DNA of 64,000 bases from Luscinia megarhynchos (taxonomy: Eukaryota > Chordata > Aves > Passeriformes > Turdidae), in assembly GCA_034336665.1 (NCBI GenBank), contig CM067569.1, positions 24,649,320 through 24,713,319 on the forward strand. Direction: 5' to 3'. Below the pieces are notes generated by a model that did not search any database, was not told where the DNA came from, and saw only the letters and a program-made list of their open reading frames with translations. This document shows positions 50,701 to 62,313 of the stretch, in pieces. Position numbers and translations under genes: made by a program. The first letter of the stretch is position 1, and each line of letters starts with the position of its first letter.

Positions 50701-51948
50701 CAATGGGGTCATAGTTTGTCCTAGCATTACTTAATGAAGATGGATTTCTCACCTAGATTTCAGGTAACCTCTGGACTGTAAAATGATTAAAACAAGAGAA
50801 CAGTTGTCACTATTATTAATAGTGGGTTCTTTTTTTCTTTTAAAGATGTTATATTTGCTTTTGGAAAGCACAGTAGGACTTATTTTCTGTTCCTTTTGCT
50901 ATGGTGACTTTTCCCAATATCAAGTTATGAAAAACACATTTGGTGACAACTTCCAGAGTTTGCAAATCACTTTGGAAGAAAAACTGTAAGAATGAGGGAT
51001 TTTCCATTTATCTCAGGAGACATTAGCACTGAAATCTTAAAGTCATTAGAGTGTGGTCATTGGCAGCTTTCTCACTGCTGATGTTTTTGTAGAGCTGTCT
51101 GGGTAAACGAATTTGGATTGTTGTGGGAACAAATGGCCAGTGGTGGGCATCATAGTGTCTGCCAGAATTAGGTCAATATTTAACAGAGTCTTCAAGCCCT
51201 AGTCAAAAGTCACCTAGCAATCCTCCCAACGGAGTATCACATAGATTTTTAATGGGCTCCCTCTTTTAAGTATCCACGGGTGTTTTTTTACAGCAAGATG
51301 TTGTATGGTGATACATGAAGTGTGAAGTTGCAGAGTGACTTAAAATGAGTACCCTGGAAAGTAAATAAGCCACATGGACTGTTTTCCTGATTTTATCTCC
51401 CTAAATAAAGTTTCTGTTATTTTGCAAGTGCTGGTGGAGAGTCAGGTGCATTTAAAGCACTTTGCATTTTCAGGAGTCTGTGTTTCTTGTTATGAAATTA
51501 AGAGTCTACTTACTGTCATGTACACAGATAAATATGCACAAGTTTATTTGGGTTTACTCTTTCTGGAGTGGTACTTCTCAAACTATGGTTTCCTTCAGTG
51601 CATGATTGACAGATGGTGGTGGTCTTTGTCTCAGTGTCAGTGTTTTATTATTGTGCCTCTGGCAGCTCAATATCCATGGGAAAATGTGTTACCTTTTGAT
51701 CTCTGGTTCTTGGACTGTAGGTTTCTGATGGACTGTCAGCCATGGTGAAGATCAGAGATGCCTTATTAAACAACTGTTTAATAGTGCTTGCAATTAAAGC
51801 CTTGGTGATAAAAATGTATTTGGTCATAAGAAGGGGATGAGGATTGAGAGACATACAGTCATAGAAAATGCTGAGAACCCCTCTTGTGACAATCTTCCAT
51901 AACTAAATTTTTGTTAAACAATTTTGAATACACAACTGCTCCTTCCTC

Positions 51949-52028
51949 TTTTTTTTTTTTTTTAAAGAAGGGTTTCTTTTTTGTGGAAAATAACTTAATT
52001 ATATGTATATATTTATATGTATATATTT
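51949..52028 (+). repeat. T15 run and AT-rich 14-base tandem repeat
   Basis: T15 at 51949-51963. Then two exact copies of ATATGTATATATTT at 52001-52014 and 52015-52028. Simple sequence without coding content. Confidence 0.8.
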
Positions 52029-54423
52029 ATTTGTATACGCACGTGTCTAAAAATAACAGGTTGAAGGAAAAAGTCAATGCAGAAAAGCTTCTGACTGTTA
52101 AATAGCTTGAGGGCATTTCCTGCTATTCTTAAGGCACAGAAAAGGACTTTTACTTTTGGAAACAATGGGCATTTTCATTATAAGAGGCTTAAAAATGTGC
52201 TTAAAAATAAGTTTAGAATCAACCCTTTTTCAGAATATATCCTGTCTGCAGCTGTTAGGTTACTTGGTTTGTTTAAATATGAAAGTTATAAAGTCAGGAC
52301 TATTCTGCTGGATCTGTAAGGGAAGGTTTTCCTCTTTGTATGCTTAGGCCTGCCAGATCTGGTCTGGGCACTGATGTCATACTTAATATATTATATTTTA
52401 GCAGTGGTTGATGAGCACCAATTCCTGTCAGCAAAGCTGGATGCCTTTGTCAAGGGAGAAAGTGAGAAACTGCCATTCTGCTTCATACTGTCACATCTCC
52501 CAGCACTTGTGGTATTAAGCCCTGCTTCCCTCACACTTGGTATGCAGAATGAATGAGGCTGTTTTAGTAGGACTTCTGTTTTTATAGTTAGCTGAACTTT
52601 GAAATTGTCTCCTAAATCATCCTTGCCAATAGCATTAACTACCCCTTTGCTGGTAGTCAGAGATTATTCCACAGTAAGTTAAAGGGTAACTCATCTTCTT
52701 TTGTGATGACAGGAAACATGGAGGGATGTAAAAGATAATGGCTAATTCAAAGCAGAGCACTCCACTCTGCTTCTGGAAATCCATCAACTCCATTCAAACA
52801 CAGATCTGAAATTCTGCAACAAACTTGGAAAGCTCTTTCCTTTTTGCTGCTTCAGTAAATTGTTATCTGGGGGAGGATGCTGCAGATGCCCGTGAATTAT
52901 GATGCCTTTCATTACAAGGGGGTGAATTGCACATTAGCCTGGCATTCAGAAGCCTGCAGGTTTCAGCCACTGTGCTTTTGCTGTTTCAGAGAAGGTAAAA
53001 GGGTGATGCAAAGTAGATAAGTGATGTGGTATTAAAGAAAGGCCTTTATCCTTCCTCTGCTTTTGCAGCACCAAACCCCTGAAAATAGATCATTTAAAAA
53101 TGTCTCGTGCAGAGATGAGTCATCCCAGCTGTACGGCTGGGCCAGGTAGTGAGCGACAGGGCAGGTGGAGCAGAGCAACAGCAGGTGAACTGATCCTTGG
53201 GTAAACACCTGTGTTTGCTTTTTCAAAATTTTCTTGTTAAAGACAGCTGCAGCAAGGGAACAAGAAAAGTCTAATGTAATAACAAGCCATGGAAGGGGAT
53301 TTCAGAGAGTTACTTTTTTCAGAAACAAGCTGTATCTGCCTCTCTTCACATGGCAGATCCATCCATGCTTCCTGTTCATCACCTGGGGTTGCTTCTGCTG
53401 AGTAAAATCTTGCTGTTGTGGTTGACAGCCAGATTGCAGCTCCTGTCGTTAGCTGCTTCAAAGAAGTGACATTATTTTCTGCAGATGGAGGGGTGGCATC
53501 AAGAAAATATTCATGCTAAGTCACGAGCATTACCTTTTCATTTACTGTGTTCTTCTGGAGCAAGGCATCTTGTCAGACCTTGAGCAAAACACATGAAAAT
53601 TCTGGATCAGACTGTTTGCTCACGAGGAAACCTGGACGGTGAAAAGTTAGGGTGGAAACAGGAACAGCCCACTTTTTAAATGTTCTGAAAAAACCTTAGG
53701 AAACACTGTGTCCAAGACAGATTTTAAGACATCCGTGTGCTCTGGGGAGCTCTGGAGATGGAGGAAAAAGACCAGTTTCTTCTGTTACAGGCATTCTTAA
53801 TCTTTTGAGCATAGAAATAATTTACTTAGGCAGCATTTAGGTATGGCAGTCAAAAGTGCTGTAAAAAAATTATGAAGTAGATTGGTTTTGTTAGACTATG
53901 ATTATACTTATTCACAACTCTTGATAGGTGTCATGTACTGAGAAGCATTTTTAATTTCCTGAGAACAATGTAACTTAAGATATCTTTCTTCACCAGGCCA
54001 TTTGATTTATTAGAAAACTGCAAGATCCATGTAGTGCAGACTCTGTTAGTGATTGTTGTGTACTGTTCCTGCTTGGAAAAAGTGGAAGCATGGTAGCTTG
54101 CATGTGTTAAATTGTCAATGCATGTTTTAACATGCTACATACATAATATATTTCTATATAAGGTCTGTCAGACAATAATAAAACAGATACTCAGTGCTAT
54201 CCCTCCACAATCATTGCAAAGGAAAGTAGGAGTTGCCTTACTGAAGCGCTTTTTCTTCCTACCCTGCCACATGCAAAAGAGATTTATGGAAAACAGAGAA
54301 AACAGCACTGATGAGAGAAACAGATTTACAGTGAAAGCCACTATCACAATATAGCTACACTGTTTAGCAAACACCTTATGGAAGACAATGCAATGTGCCA
54401 GCAAGACTGCTTTTATTTTACAG

Positions 54424-54497
54424 TGTTTCTTTACAAGCTAATAGACAGTGTGCTTGATAAAATTAATCTTGTTATGATAGATTTGTTGTCGTTACAA
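54424..54497 (+). other. Candidate exon, phase-compatible with the CpG-island exon
   Basis: A strong acceptor (GCTTTTATTTTACAG) ends at 54423 and a strong donor (TTACAA/GTAAGTTTT) follows 54497. The 74 bases are open in one frame only: two bases, then 24 codons including FLYKLIDSVLDKINLVMID. Entry phase fits the one-base overhang of the exon ending at 38739, where G plus TG gives Val. Exit is phase 0. The composition is AT-rich, so chance is a real alternative. Confidence 0.22.
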
Positions 54498-57400
54498 GTA
54501 AGTTTTACTAAATGAATTAATTTGTTTCACTTACTCCTTACAAAGTCAATATGTTACTTGAGAATTAAGCAGTTCTTTGCTGTCCATGTGTTAAATTATT
54601 AAGGGAGAAAGTAGATAAATACATGAGCTAGTAGGAGATAAGATAGGCATCCACCAAAGAGTTCAAATTTTGTCCAAATATTGACAAGCACTGCTGCCTT
54701 CAGAGGACTTGGATCAATCCTTATGACTCACACCCTTAAGAGAAAAAGAATAAAATTAAAAATGCCTGAATGTTGGCATCCACAAGCTTATTATCCATGA
54801 TAAATCAGGGAAGGATATTTTGCACAAAGTCAGCTATTGTCTGAAAAGTTTATAGCTGTTGAATAAAACAAGTAATTGGCATTATTTTGTTGCAAGGATG
54901 CACTTTTTCTCCAGATACTAGACTTGCATGATTCTGACTTGTATGGTTCAGGTGCTTTTATTGGCAGCTTCCGTGATTTATGGCTTGCTGAGTGACATTT
55001 TATTTCCTATTCAAGGTAGTAACAGCTTAGAGTCTTCAATTAATCACTTTTATAAGTAAAACTGCACTGGGTGTTTCTAGAGCAATATTCAGTCCAGGTT
55101 CCTTGAGAGATCCAAATTGCCAAGAAAACCATGTGGATGAGCACAGCCTAGTGCATGCAGGTATATACGAGCCAGAGAGGATTAAAGGAGGAGGCTGTAG
55201 CTGTAATGTCTAGACTAGCATTTGTGACTGCTAATACACTGCTAATATGGGTCTGTTTTTTCAAACAGAGGTGTTCAGAGGGAGTTTAAGGTCTATTATG
55301 AGTTTTCCTCCTGTGACAGAAGTGAAATAACTCTGGGTAGGATCAAGCTTTGTGGATTTCAGCTGCAAAACTCTCATTAAGTTTCATTTCACCTTTTGTG
55401 TTGGTTTTGAGACCCTGTCAGAATTGCATTTGGCACAGAGAGAGCGGTGAGTTCCTTGAAGAAATACAGAGTTTTAAAAAGCATGATTGCTTTTACAGTC
55501 TCGTGGTGTGTAGCCTGGCAGGACAAGTGTCTGTGCCAGAGACTCTGTAGTTCATATCCTTGCACTGATGATTAGATTTAATTTCTTAATAAAAACATTG
55601 AGTGTGGTTTAGGGAAAACATTGCAGTGAGATGATTAGTGGTGGAATGAAAAGACGTGCTCTTACTGGAATTCAAGTGCCTTCCTCTGATTTTAAGGCAC
55701 AGTGATGAATATGCTGCTGCTAATGTGTGTTATTCACTCTCAGCCTTAAGAAGTGGAGGAACACTGAAGAGGTGTGACTGTAAAAGCCTGAGGAACTAAA
55801 CTGGTGTGGGTGTCTGAAGGCAGGTTGGCTCGTACTTGGAGAATAATGGCAAGTTGAATGAACAGGTTATTACAGAGCTTCTGCATATCAGGATTCTTTA
55901 TGTGGGAAAGAATAGCCTCCATGATCTCATGGGATTTTTGGCTTCTGAGAGGGCAACACACTGGCTTGTCAAGAGCTTGACAGCTGCAGAGGACAAAATG
56001 TCAGATGAGGAATTAGGAAAAATGGTTTCCTTTTCATTTCAGTTCTTGGCCAAATTTCTTCCACTTTACCCGTTATTTCCCCCTCCGATTTATGGCGATG
56101 GAGATCCAATATTGTAAAAGCTCTTTGTGGTCTGTGAATGGAAAAGTACTCTTAGTTCTAGTAACTAAATATTGCAGTCTTCTTGTTTGCTATTCTCAAG
56201 TATTGCTATTGCTAATTTTTTAATTATTTCAGTATAAAGGTTAGTGACAAATCCTATCTTTGTTTCTCCAAAGAGATATTTCTGATCAATTTCGTCATGT
56301 GAGACACTGCAACATTGAGGGAATGGTGGAAAAAGATACATGCTGTTAATCCAGGCTTTTGTTGGTTTAAGTAGGATTCTCTCTTGTGTATTTCCTCCAT
56401 TTGGAAGAATCAGGCAGTACTTTTGCCTGTTGTAATATGGCGTTTGTTTAAAGGCAGGATTCCAAATATATTTGTTGGCTTTTCTCCTGAATCATGACTG
56501 TAACAAGGACATGGATACCTTAGAGAGCTAAATATCCTGCAGTCTGGTTTGCTACTGATGTGCATACATAATTTCCACTGACAGTAATGGGAGTTACATG
56601 TGTATAGAAAACAAAACAGACCCTTAAGAAATGTTGGTCAAGTAATAAAAGCTAGTCCACAGAAAGGGTGGAAGTGTAGAGTGGGAGGGAGACTTTTTTA
56701 TTTTTTCAACTTGCATTATCTTATCCTCACCCCACTCATGTTAGCTTAATATTATTTTTATGGATTACATCCTGATCTATTACAGCGTGAGAGGTAAGGC
56801 AACATCCATGTGAAACAGGTAAGCAGAAGATTTTAAAATACATTTACTCCCTTTCCCAGCTCCCAGAGGAGTGAAGTTTCCCTGTGTAGTGGTGGTGCCA
56901 CAGAAGAGCCTGCCCTACCCACACGCTGCTGAAACTGTGTTTTATTCTGTAGGAAATTGTAGCATTGCCCCTGCAGCAAGGACAGGGTTGCAGAGCGCCC
57001 TGGCACTGAGTTAGCACATCCCAGCAGCATCCAAAATGTGGAACTGGCTATCCCAGTGTGTTTGTTGGGAACTCTTCTGTCCTTTGTATGCTGTGTGTCA
57101 TTTTGAACTCTGAAAACGAGAAATGTAACTTCTCTGGGGCTGTCAGGACTTTGTGTTTTCCTTGAGCTTCATTGAGAAGGGAGAAGCAGATTCCTGGATA
57201 GCTAGACCTGGCACTCTGTAGTCTATCTCTTAATTAAGTTCTCTGCAACCTGTGTGTTTTCATGTTTAATCAGTGGACGATGTCCTTAGAAGTAACTAGC
57301 TCTGGGGAGTGTAAGAAAAGATAAAACTGTTCAAAACCCCAAATGTTACACAAAAGGCATAAAAATAAAATTGTCCTTTTCCAAAATAGCTGAGCATTAT

Positions 57401-57809
57401 AGCATCTTAATAAAGGGAGTGCCAGAATATGTTCTCCTAATAAACCTCAGTAAAACCTCTAAAAATAACTACACAGATATATTCTAAGTTGATTACCAGT
57501 AATTGAACTGACTTAATGTAGTTGGATGATGTCATGTAAAATATTCCTCTAAAGTAATTTCTGTAGACAAGCCATTTGAAGTCCTCTTGCAGGCAGCATA
57601 AACATCTTCACGTTGCTAAACTGAGCCCTCGGACTAAAGCACTCAGCAGGAGAGCTCTGACATCTCTGTTTTATCTCGTTCCTTTGAGGGACTGGCCTGC
57701 CTGTTAGAGGCAGCTTTGCAATGACAAATATCTCATCCTTGTTTTAGTGAAAACCTGGAAACTCTCTGACAATTTGGACCTGTTAGTTGTAGAGTAAGAG
57801 AGGCTAAAG

Positions 57810-57905
57810 ATGGAAAGGACTTTTGGAAGTGTCTGGCTTCCAAGTTTCCCTGCAGTATGCATTTCCAGTGTTCTGTCCAACTTCAGCCTGCCCAAGCGAT
57901 GGGAC
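57810..57905. mobile_element. Possible very old CR1-like fragment
   Basis: ATGGAAAGGACTTTTGGAAG and the later TTCCAGTGTTCTGTC loosely resemble the GGAAGGGACCTCTGGAG and TTCCAGTGCTCTGTC blocks of avian CR1 3' regions. The intervening sequence does not align well by eye, so this is weak. Confidence 0.25.
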
Positions 57906-58127
57906 TGTTCCATGGCCTAATTCATTTCATGAGAAGGAAGCTTGGAAAATTATTGTCCTAGGTTTTGATCTTGTTTTTGCATTTGCTTATACATTTCCTT
58001 GTACATTGGCTCTTGTATTTTTATAGCCTTTTAAAGCTTTGTAGCTGGTTAATGCAGATAATATCTTCTAAAATTTGTTTAGCTTGGATTGTTGTTTTTG
58101 TGGAAATGATTTATTAGGGTTCTGCAT

Positions 58128-58213
58128 GGGTTTTTTGGTAAGTTTATTTTTTTCCCTTTTTATTTTCTTTTTTTTGGTTGGCTGTTTGGGGTTTTTTGTG
58201 TTTTGATTTGTTC
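58128..58213 (+). repeat. T/G-rich low-complexity tract
   Basis: Runs of TTTTTT broken by GG and GGGG (GGGTTTTTTGG, TTTTTTTTGGTTGG, GGGGTTTTTTG). A second, shorter tract of TTTG units lies at 58591-58620. Confidence 0.75.
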
Positions 58214-58855
58214 TCTGGGGGCTAGGACATCCATAACTGATTCAATTATTCAGGGTGCAAATGTGGACTCTGTAGAAATAAAGTGCTGTGTCCCTGCTCT
58301 GAGATTTTTCTATTTATAGATCTAGCTTGGTTTAATATAGAAGCACCTTGGAGTTTTTCTTCACCAGCTCTCTGTATTAGTGATGATTTCCTCCTTCATG
58401 CCCTGAGGTACTGGCATAACAGTAACTCTTGGGCAGTTTTGTTTACTGGGGCACCAGTATATCAGTTACTGAATAATCATTTTGCTGATACAATGGAGAA
58501 ATTCAGTCTGAGGTTTATAGATACTGCTCTTCTCTTTACCATATCCAAATGTCAAAATTTTGCTGGTTTTTTTTCCTAACGCCACAAGATTTCTTTTTGT
58601 TTGTTTGTTTTGGTTTTTTTGTCCAGAAAGGTTGGTCAGTGAGTGATTCAGTAAAGCACTGATGTGCAAGTCCTGTCAGAAATTTGCACTAACCTCCTGA
58701 ACCTGTTGAAGTGCTGAAGGCACTGTTAGTTACGATGCTGCCCTTAATCAAGAGGCCTGGCAAGGCCAGAGCTGTGGCTTCTGTTCTTGCTTTATTAAAT
58801 ATCAACAGCTAATAGCGTGCTTAGTTAGTACTAGTTGATTCTTTAAATAATAGCT

Positions 58856-58892
58856 TATGAGGGAAGAGCACATCCTGTGTATGAGGGAAGAG
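58856..58892 (+). repeat. Direct duplication of TATGAGGGAAGAG, 24-base period
   Basis: Exact 13-base copies at 58856-58868 and 58880-58892. A small local duplication with diverged spacer. Confidence 0.8.
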
Positions 58893-60324
58893 TCATTAAC
58901 TTGCCCCTTGAATAATGACATTTAGGAGCAGGATTCAACATGCCCATGTTTTGCCCCTTCCCCTGTTAGCCTTTGAAGAGGAAATTTCCTCTTTTTCTCT
59001 TGCATTGTTCTGCCAGCTGTCCTGGGCCACCCGCCTGGAGCAGTGGGTTGTTTCCCCAGAGACCTTGTGACATGTTTTTCTGGCTCCTGCTGGAGCATGA
59101 GCCTAGCTGGCTGGATGAGTATCCTTTTTAAAACCTCTGTTCTCTGTGCACTTAAGGGACATGTCCGTTGTAACCTTTTGCAGAATCAGATCCATGCCTT
59201 GCAGGTTTGAGAGCTGCTGGTGGAAGCTGTTGTCTTCCTAGGCGTGGAATGCCAGCAGGACAAGGACTGACAGATTTTGGAGTCCTTCTGTCGCTTAAAG
59301 ACAAGTCTTAGTCATTCAGATCAGGACTGAACCTATAGTGTTTTGAGAGGGGCTGACAATGCCATTTTTATGTGCAACAGTGCACTCTCTATTCATCAAG
59401 GAAATGACCGCAGAAATGTGTACCCAGCTGTCCCTGTATCAGTAGCATCTATGCATAGCAGCTGCTGGTGTTTGTGATCATTTCCTATCAGGCCCTTCTT
59501 ATTTTGGTGGATAAACCTCAAAGTAATTAGTTAAAATCTTGGAACTCAAGAACACCTAAGAGCCAAATCAAAGCTGTTTCAGTAACACTACTGTTGCATT
59601 TCCTTAATCCAGTAAATTTAAGCTGCCATTGGATGATGTTCTCTCAGGGAGTTTGTGGGCAGTATTCCCTGCAGTCCCTGTCCTTGAGTATCCCCTGCTG
59701 CAGCCCTGGTCTGATGGCCAGAGGAGCTCTGGAGTCCCTGGGCACCCTGCAGACCCCGGCTTGGCTCCATGAGTGCGTGGGTGTCGCTGCTCACATCTCC
59801 AGCTGCTCAGGACATGCCTGCGGCGCTGGATGCAGAGCATGCCTTGGCCATCAGCAGATACCATCTGAGCAAAGTCTACTCTAATGCTTTGATTTTTTTT
59901 TTGTTATTTTTAAGTCTTTGTAGATGCCTTCATAAAGAGACCTTCTGACTCTTTTAAAGTTGTTTTTGAAAGTCGTTTTTGTACAATTTTACAAGAATCA
60001 CAGCAAGAAAAGAGATGATATCGTGGCCAGGGCTTTAATCTGTTATTTATAAGACCTCAGTTCAGTGAGGTGCCTGTGATGAAGCAGGGTGCATAGTTTT
60101 AGTTATGTCCCCTGGGTCCCCTGGTATGCAGTGTGTCAGAACTGTCAGTGCAAACCACTCTTAAGAGAGGAGCTTTCTATTTAAACATAACCCCCTTAAT
60201 ACTTCCAGCTTTTCTTTGCAAAGGAAATTGTATCCTTAAAAACAGAATATAGGTGGATTAGGTCTGTACTGAGGGCACATCTATGCTAGAGATTTTACCT
60301 GATGGACGTAGTTTTGCCATTTAG

Positions 60325-60455
60325 ATATATTCTTAACCTTTCTGTGCCCCAGTTCCCCAGGTGTGAAACAGGGATAAGATTCTTGACAACTCAGAGAAAT
60401 GGAAATACATTAAACATGGTGAGACCACTTAGTACTACAGTGATGGGGAAGAATT
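60325..60455 (+). mobile_element. Ancient MIR-type SINE fragment
   Basis: TTAACCTTTCTGTGCCCCAG, then TTCCCCAGGTGTGAAACAGG and GATAAGATTCTTGACAAC, follow the order of the MIR core: TTAACCTCTCTG, CCTCAGTTTCC, CATCTGTAAAATGGGGATAATA. After it, a diverged segment (ACATTAAACATGGTGAGACC, then CTTAGTACTACAGTGATG) fits the MIR 3' half. The plus orientation is given by this order. MIR copies predate the split of birds and mammals, and only diverged remnants survive in birds. Confidence 0.6.
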
Positions 60456-62103
60456 CTCTAATGAGGCGATAGGATTTCACATTTATGTTTTTAAGGGCTT
60501 GGCAATACTTACCCACACAAAAACTACACCACAAATTTGTGTCCATTATACTGTGAAAACCTGCTGCAAAGAAGGAATCTTTTGCATCTTAGAATAGCTT
60601 AGTGCTGTTGTAGACCTTCATATTCAAACTGTCTTGTGCTTTTCTGTTTGGGCCAGTAAATATTTCTCACCTTAGTGTTGCAACTTCTCTTTCTTGTCCT
60701 AAGTCAAGTACTTTGAAAAGAGCATAAGGCCTGTGAAAAGGATGAAAGAAATATGCTGGTGATTCAAAAACTTTGTTTCTTCCAGGAATATATAAACAAA
60801 CATTACTCTTTTTTTTTCTCCCTGTTCATTTTGACTTTAAACCAAATGAGTATTCACCCAGTCATTACAAAAAGTATTCCATCATTTGTGGTTGTGGTTT
60901 GGGCAGGAGCAGATGTGGTCTGGGAGACTTTGGACAGTGAGCTTCTTTGTGGGTATTTTGCTCCTCAAAGCGGCAGTGCCCATCAGACACTTCTCAACAG
61001 CCTTAGTTTTTCAGTAACCTTAATCATCTTTCAGTGGATATCAGTTTGAGAGCAGAACTAACACACTGAGTGCTTACAGGGGATGGAATGACATTTAAGA
61101 TCTAGTTTGCCTTTTTTCCAACCTCTTGACAGTGTACACAGAACTGGTGTAGCTGACAGTGGTGTGATCCAGGAGACCACTCTAAGTGGCTTTTTTCAAC
61201 CACTTGTTAGAACTCCCAGTCTAGGCTTTGCTTCCTGAGCCACTGAAGCCTTCTCAGTCAGATCAGTGACTTGGAACAGTGATCAGTGCAGCAGGTTTCT
61301 CATTTGCATGGTTTCCTGACTGGAGGTGGACTTCTTTTATTTTTAGGAGTTGATAAAATCAGAACTCAATTGCAAGGCTCCCAGTCTACATCCGTGTCAG
61401 CTGTCCTGCTGTGTATTAGCAGGATACCTTTGTTTTCTAAGGTGTGGAGATTGATACCAGACATCCCCAGTGCACCTCACATATCGTGCTGACAGTAGTT
61501 CTAATGAACTACTCATTTACTTTGACCTTCTTTTTTTTTTTCTCATGAGTGATACCAAGCCACTACAAACAAATTGCCTTAATACTTCAGTTTCATGGTT
61601 GGTTGCTTGCTTTTGTTTTGCTTTGAAGTTTTTCCCCTCTAGTTCTTTGAACAGTTGCAGTAGTTGTCTTTACATGGAAAACAGGCAAATTTGTAGTCAT
61701 TACAAATAGTAGAGAGCAAACCCTAATAAAGGGGAGGAGTTCAGCAGTGTGCTTCCCATGTTTTAAGAATGTATAGAAAAATACAGACAGAAGAATCAGG
61801 GACAAGCTATACCCAAGCAGTATATACTGATAAGACAGAGGCACTTTTCTCTGCAGGCATACTCATTTGTGTATGTGGCCACCTAACTATACATCAGTAT
61901 ATTTTGGATGACACTGCTAAAACTGTACTCCTTGTAATTACCTACAGGTCTTAAGAAAGAAAACAACCCAAATTGCATAGAATAGTGTACAGAATATAGC
62001 ACTTTCCTGCTCAAACTGGTGTTTTAGTATCAATGAAGATTGATTTAATGGTATTTTCCTCATAAGAAGAGTTCAGAACACCAGTTTCCCATTTTTTCCC
62101 TAG

Positions 62104-62313
62104 TATGTTGTCCAGGAAAACAGAATTGGAGTGAATTCTGTTGAAGTTACTGGAAAAGTCATGGAGGCTCTCCTCCTGGAAAGAATAATGGCAAATTTCA
62201 TTGGGACATCTGGTTATTTTAAAAAAAATTGGCATGATGTTGGCTTGATCTTTTTCAGAGACGTTATTTCAAATATTATTTGGTTGGAAATAAATATTTT
62301 GGATTTTAATTAA
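62104..62313 (+). other. Candidate terminal exon, unknown protein
   Basis: A good acceptor (CCCATTTTTTCCCTAG) ends at 62103; its own TAG is an in-frame stop, and from 62104 a frame runs 69 codons to TAA at 62311-62313. Residues include YVVQENRIGVNSVEVTGKVM and later ERIMANFIGTSGYFKKNWHD, which look more protein-like than most frames here; the last 20 codons are AT-rich and less convincing. Entry in phase 0 fits the exit phase of 54424-54497. AATAAA occurs in and after the exon (62289-62294 and near 62365). No family was recognised. Confidence 0.25.

Noticed and set aside
51560..51590. TGGTACTTCTCAAACTATGG resembling the end of a hAT-type DNA transposon
   Set aside because: Only about 20 bases look similar, and no matching inverted end or 8-bp target duplication was found.
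55836..56117. 93-codon plus-strand frame with plausible amino-acid mix
   Set aside because: No acceptor or promoter precedes it, and no donor or family motif was found. It is likely chance.
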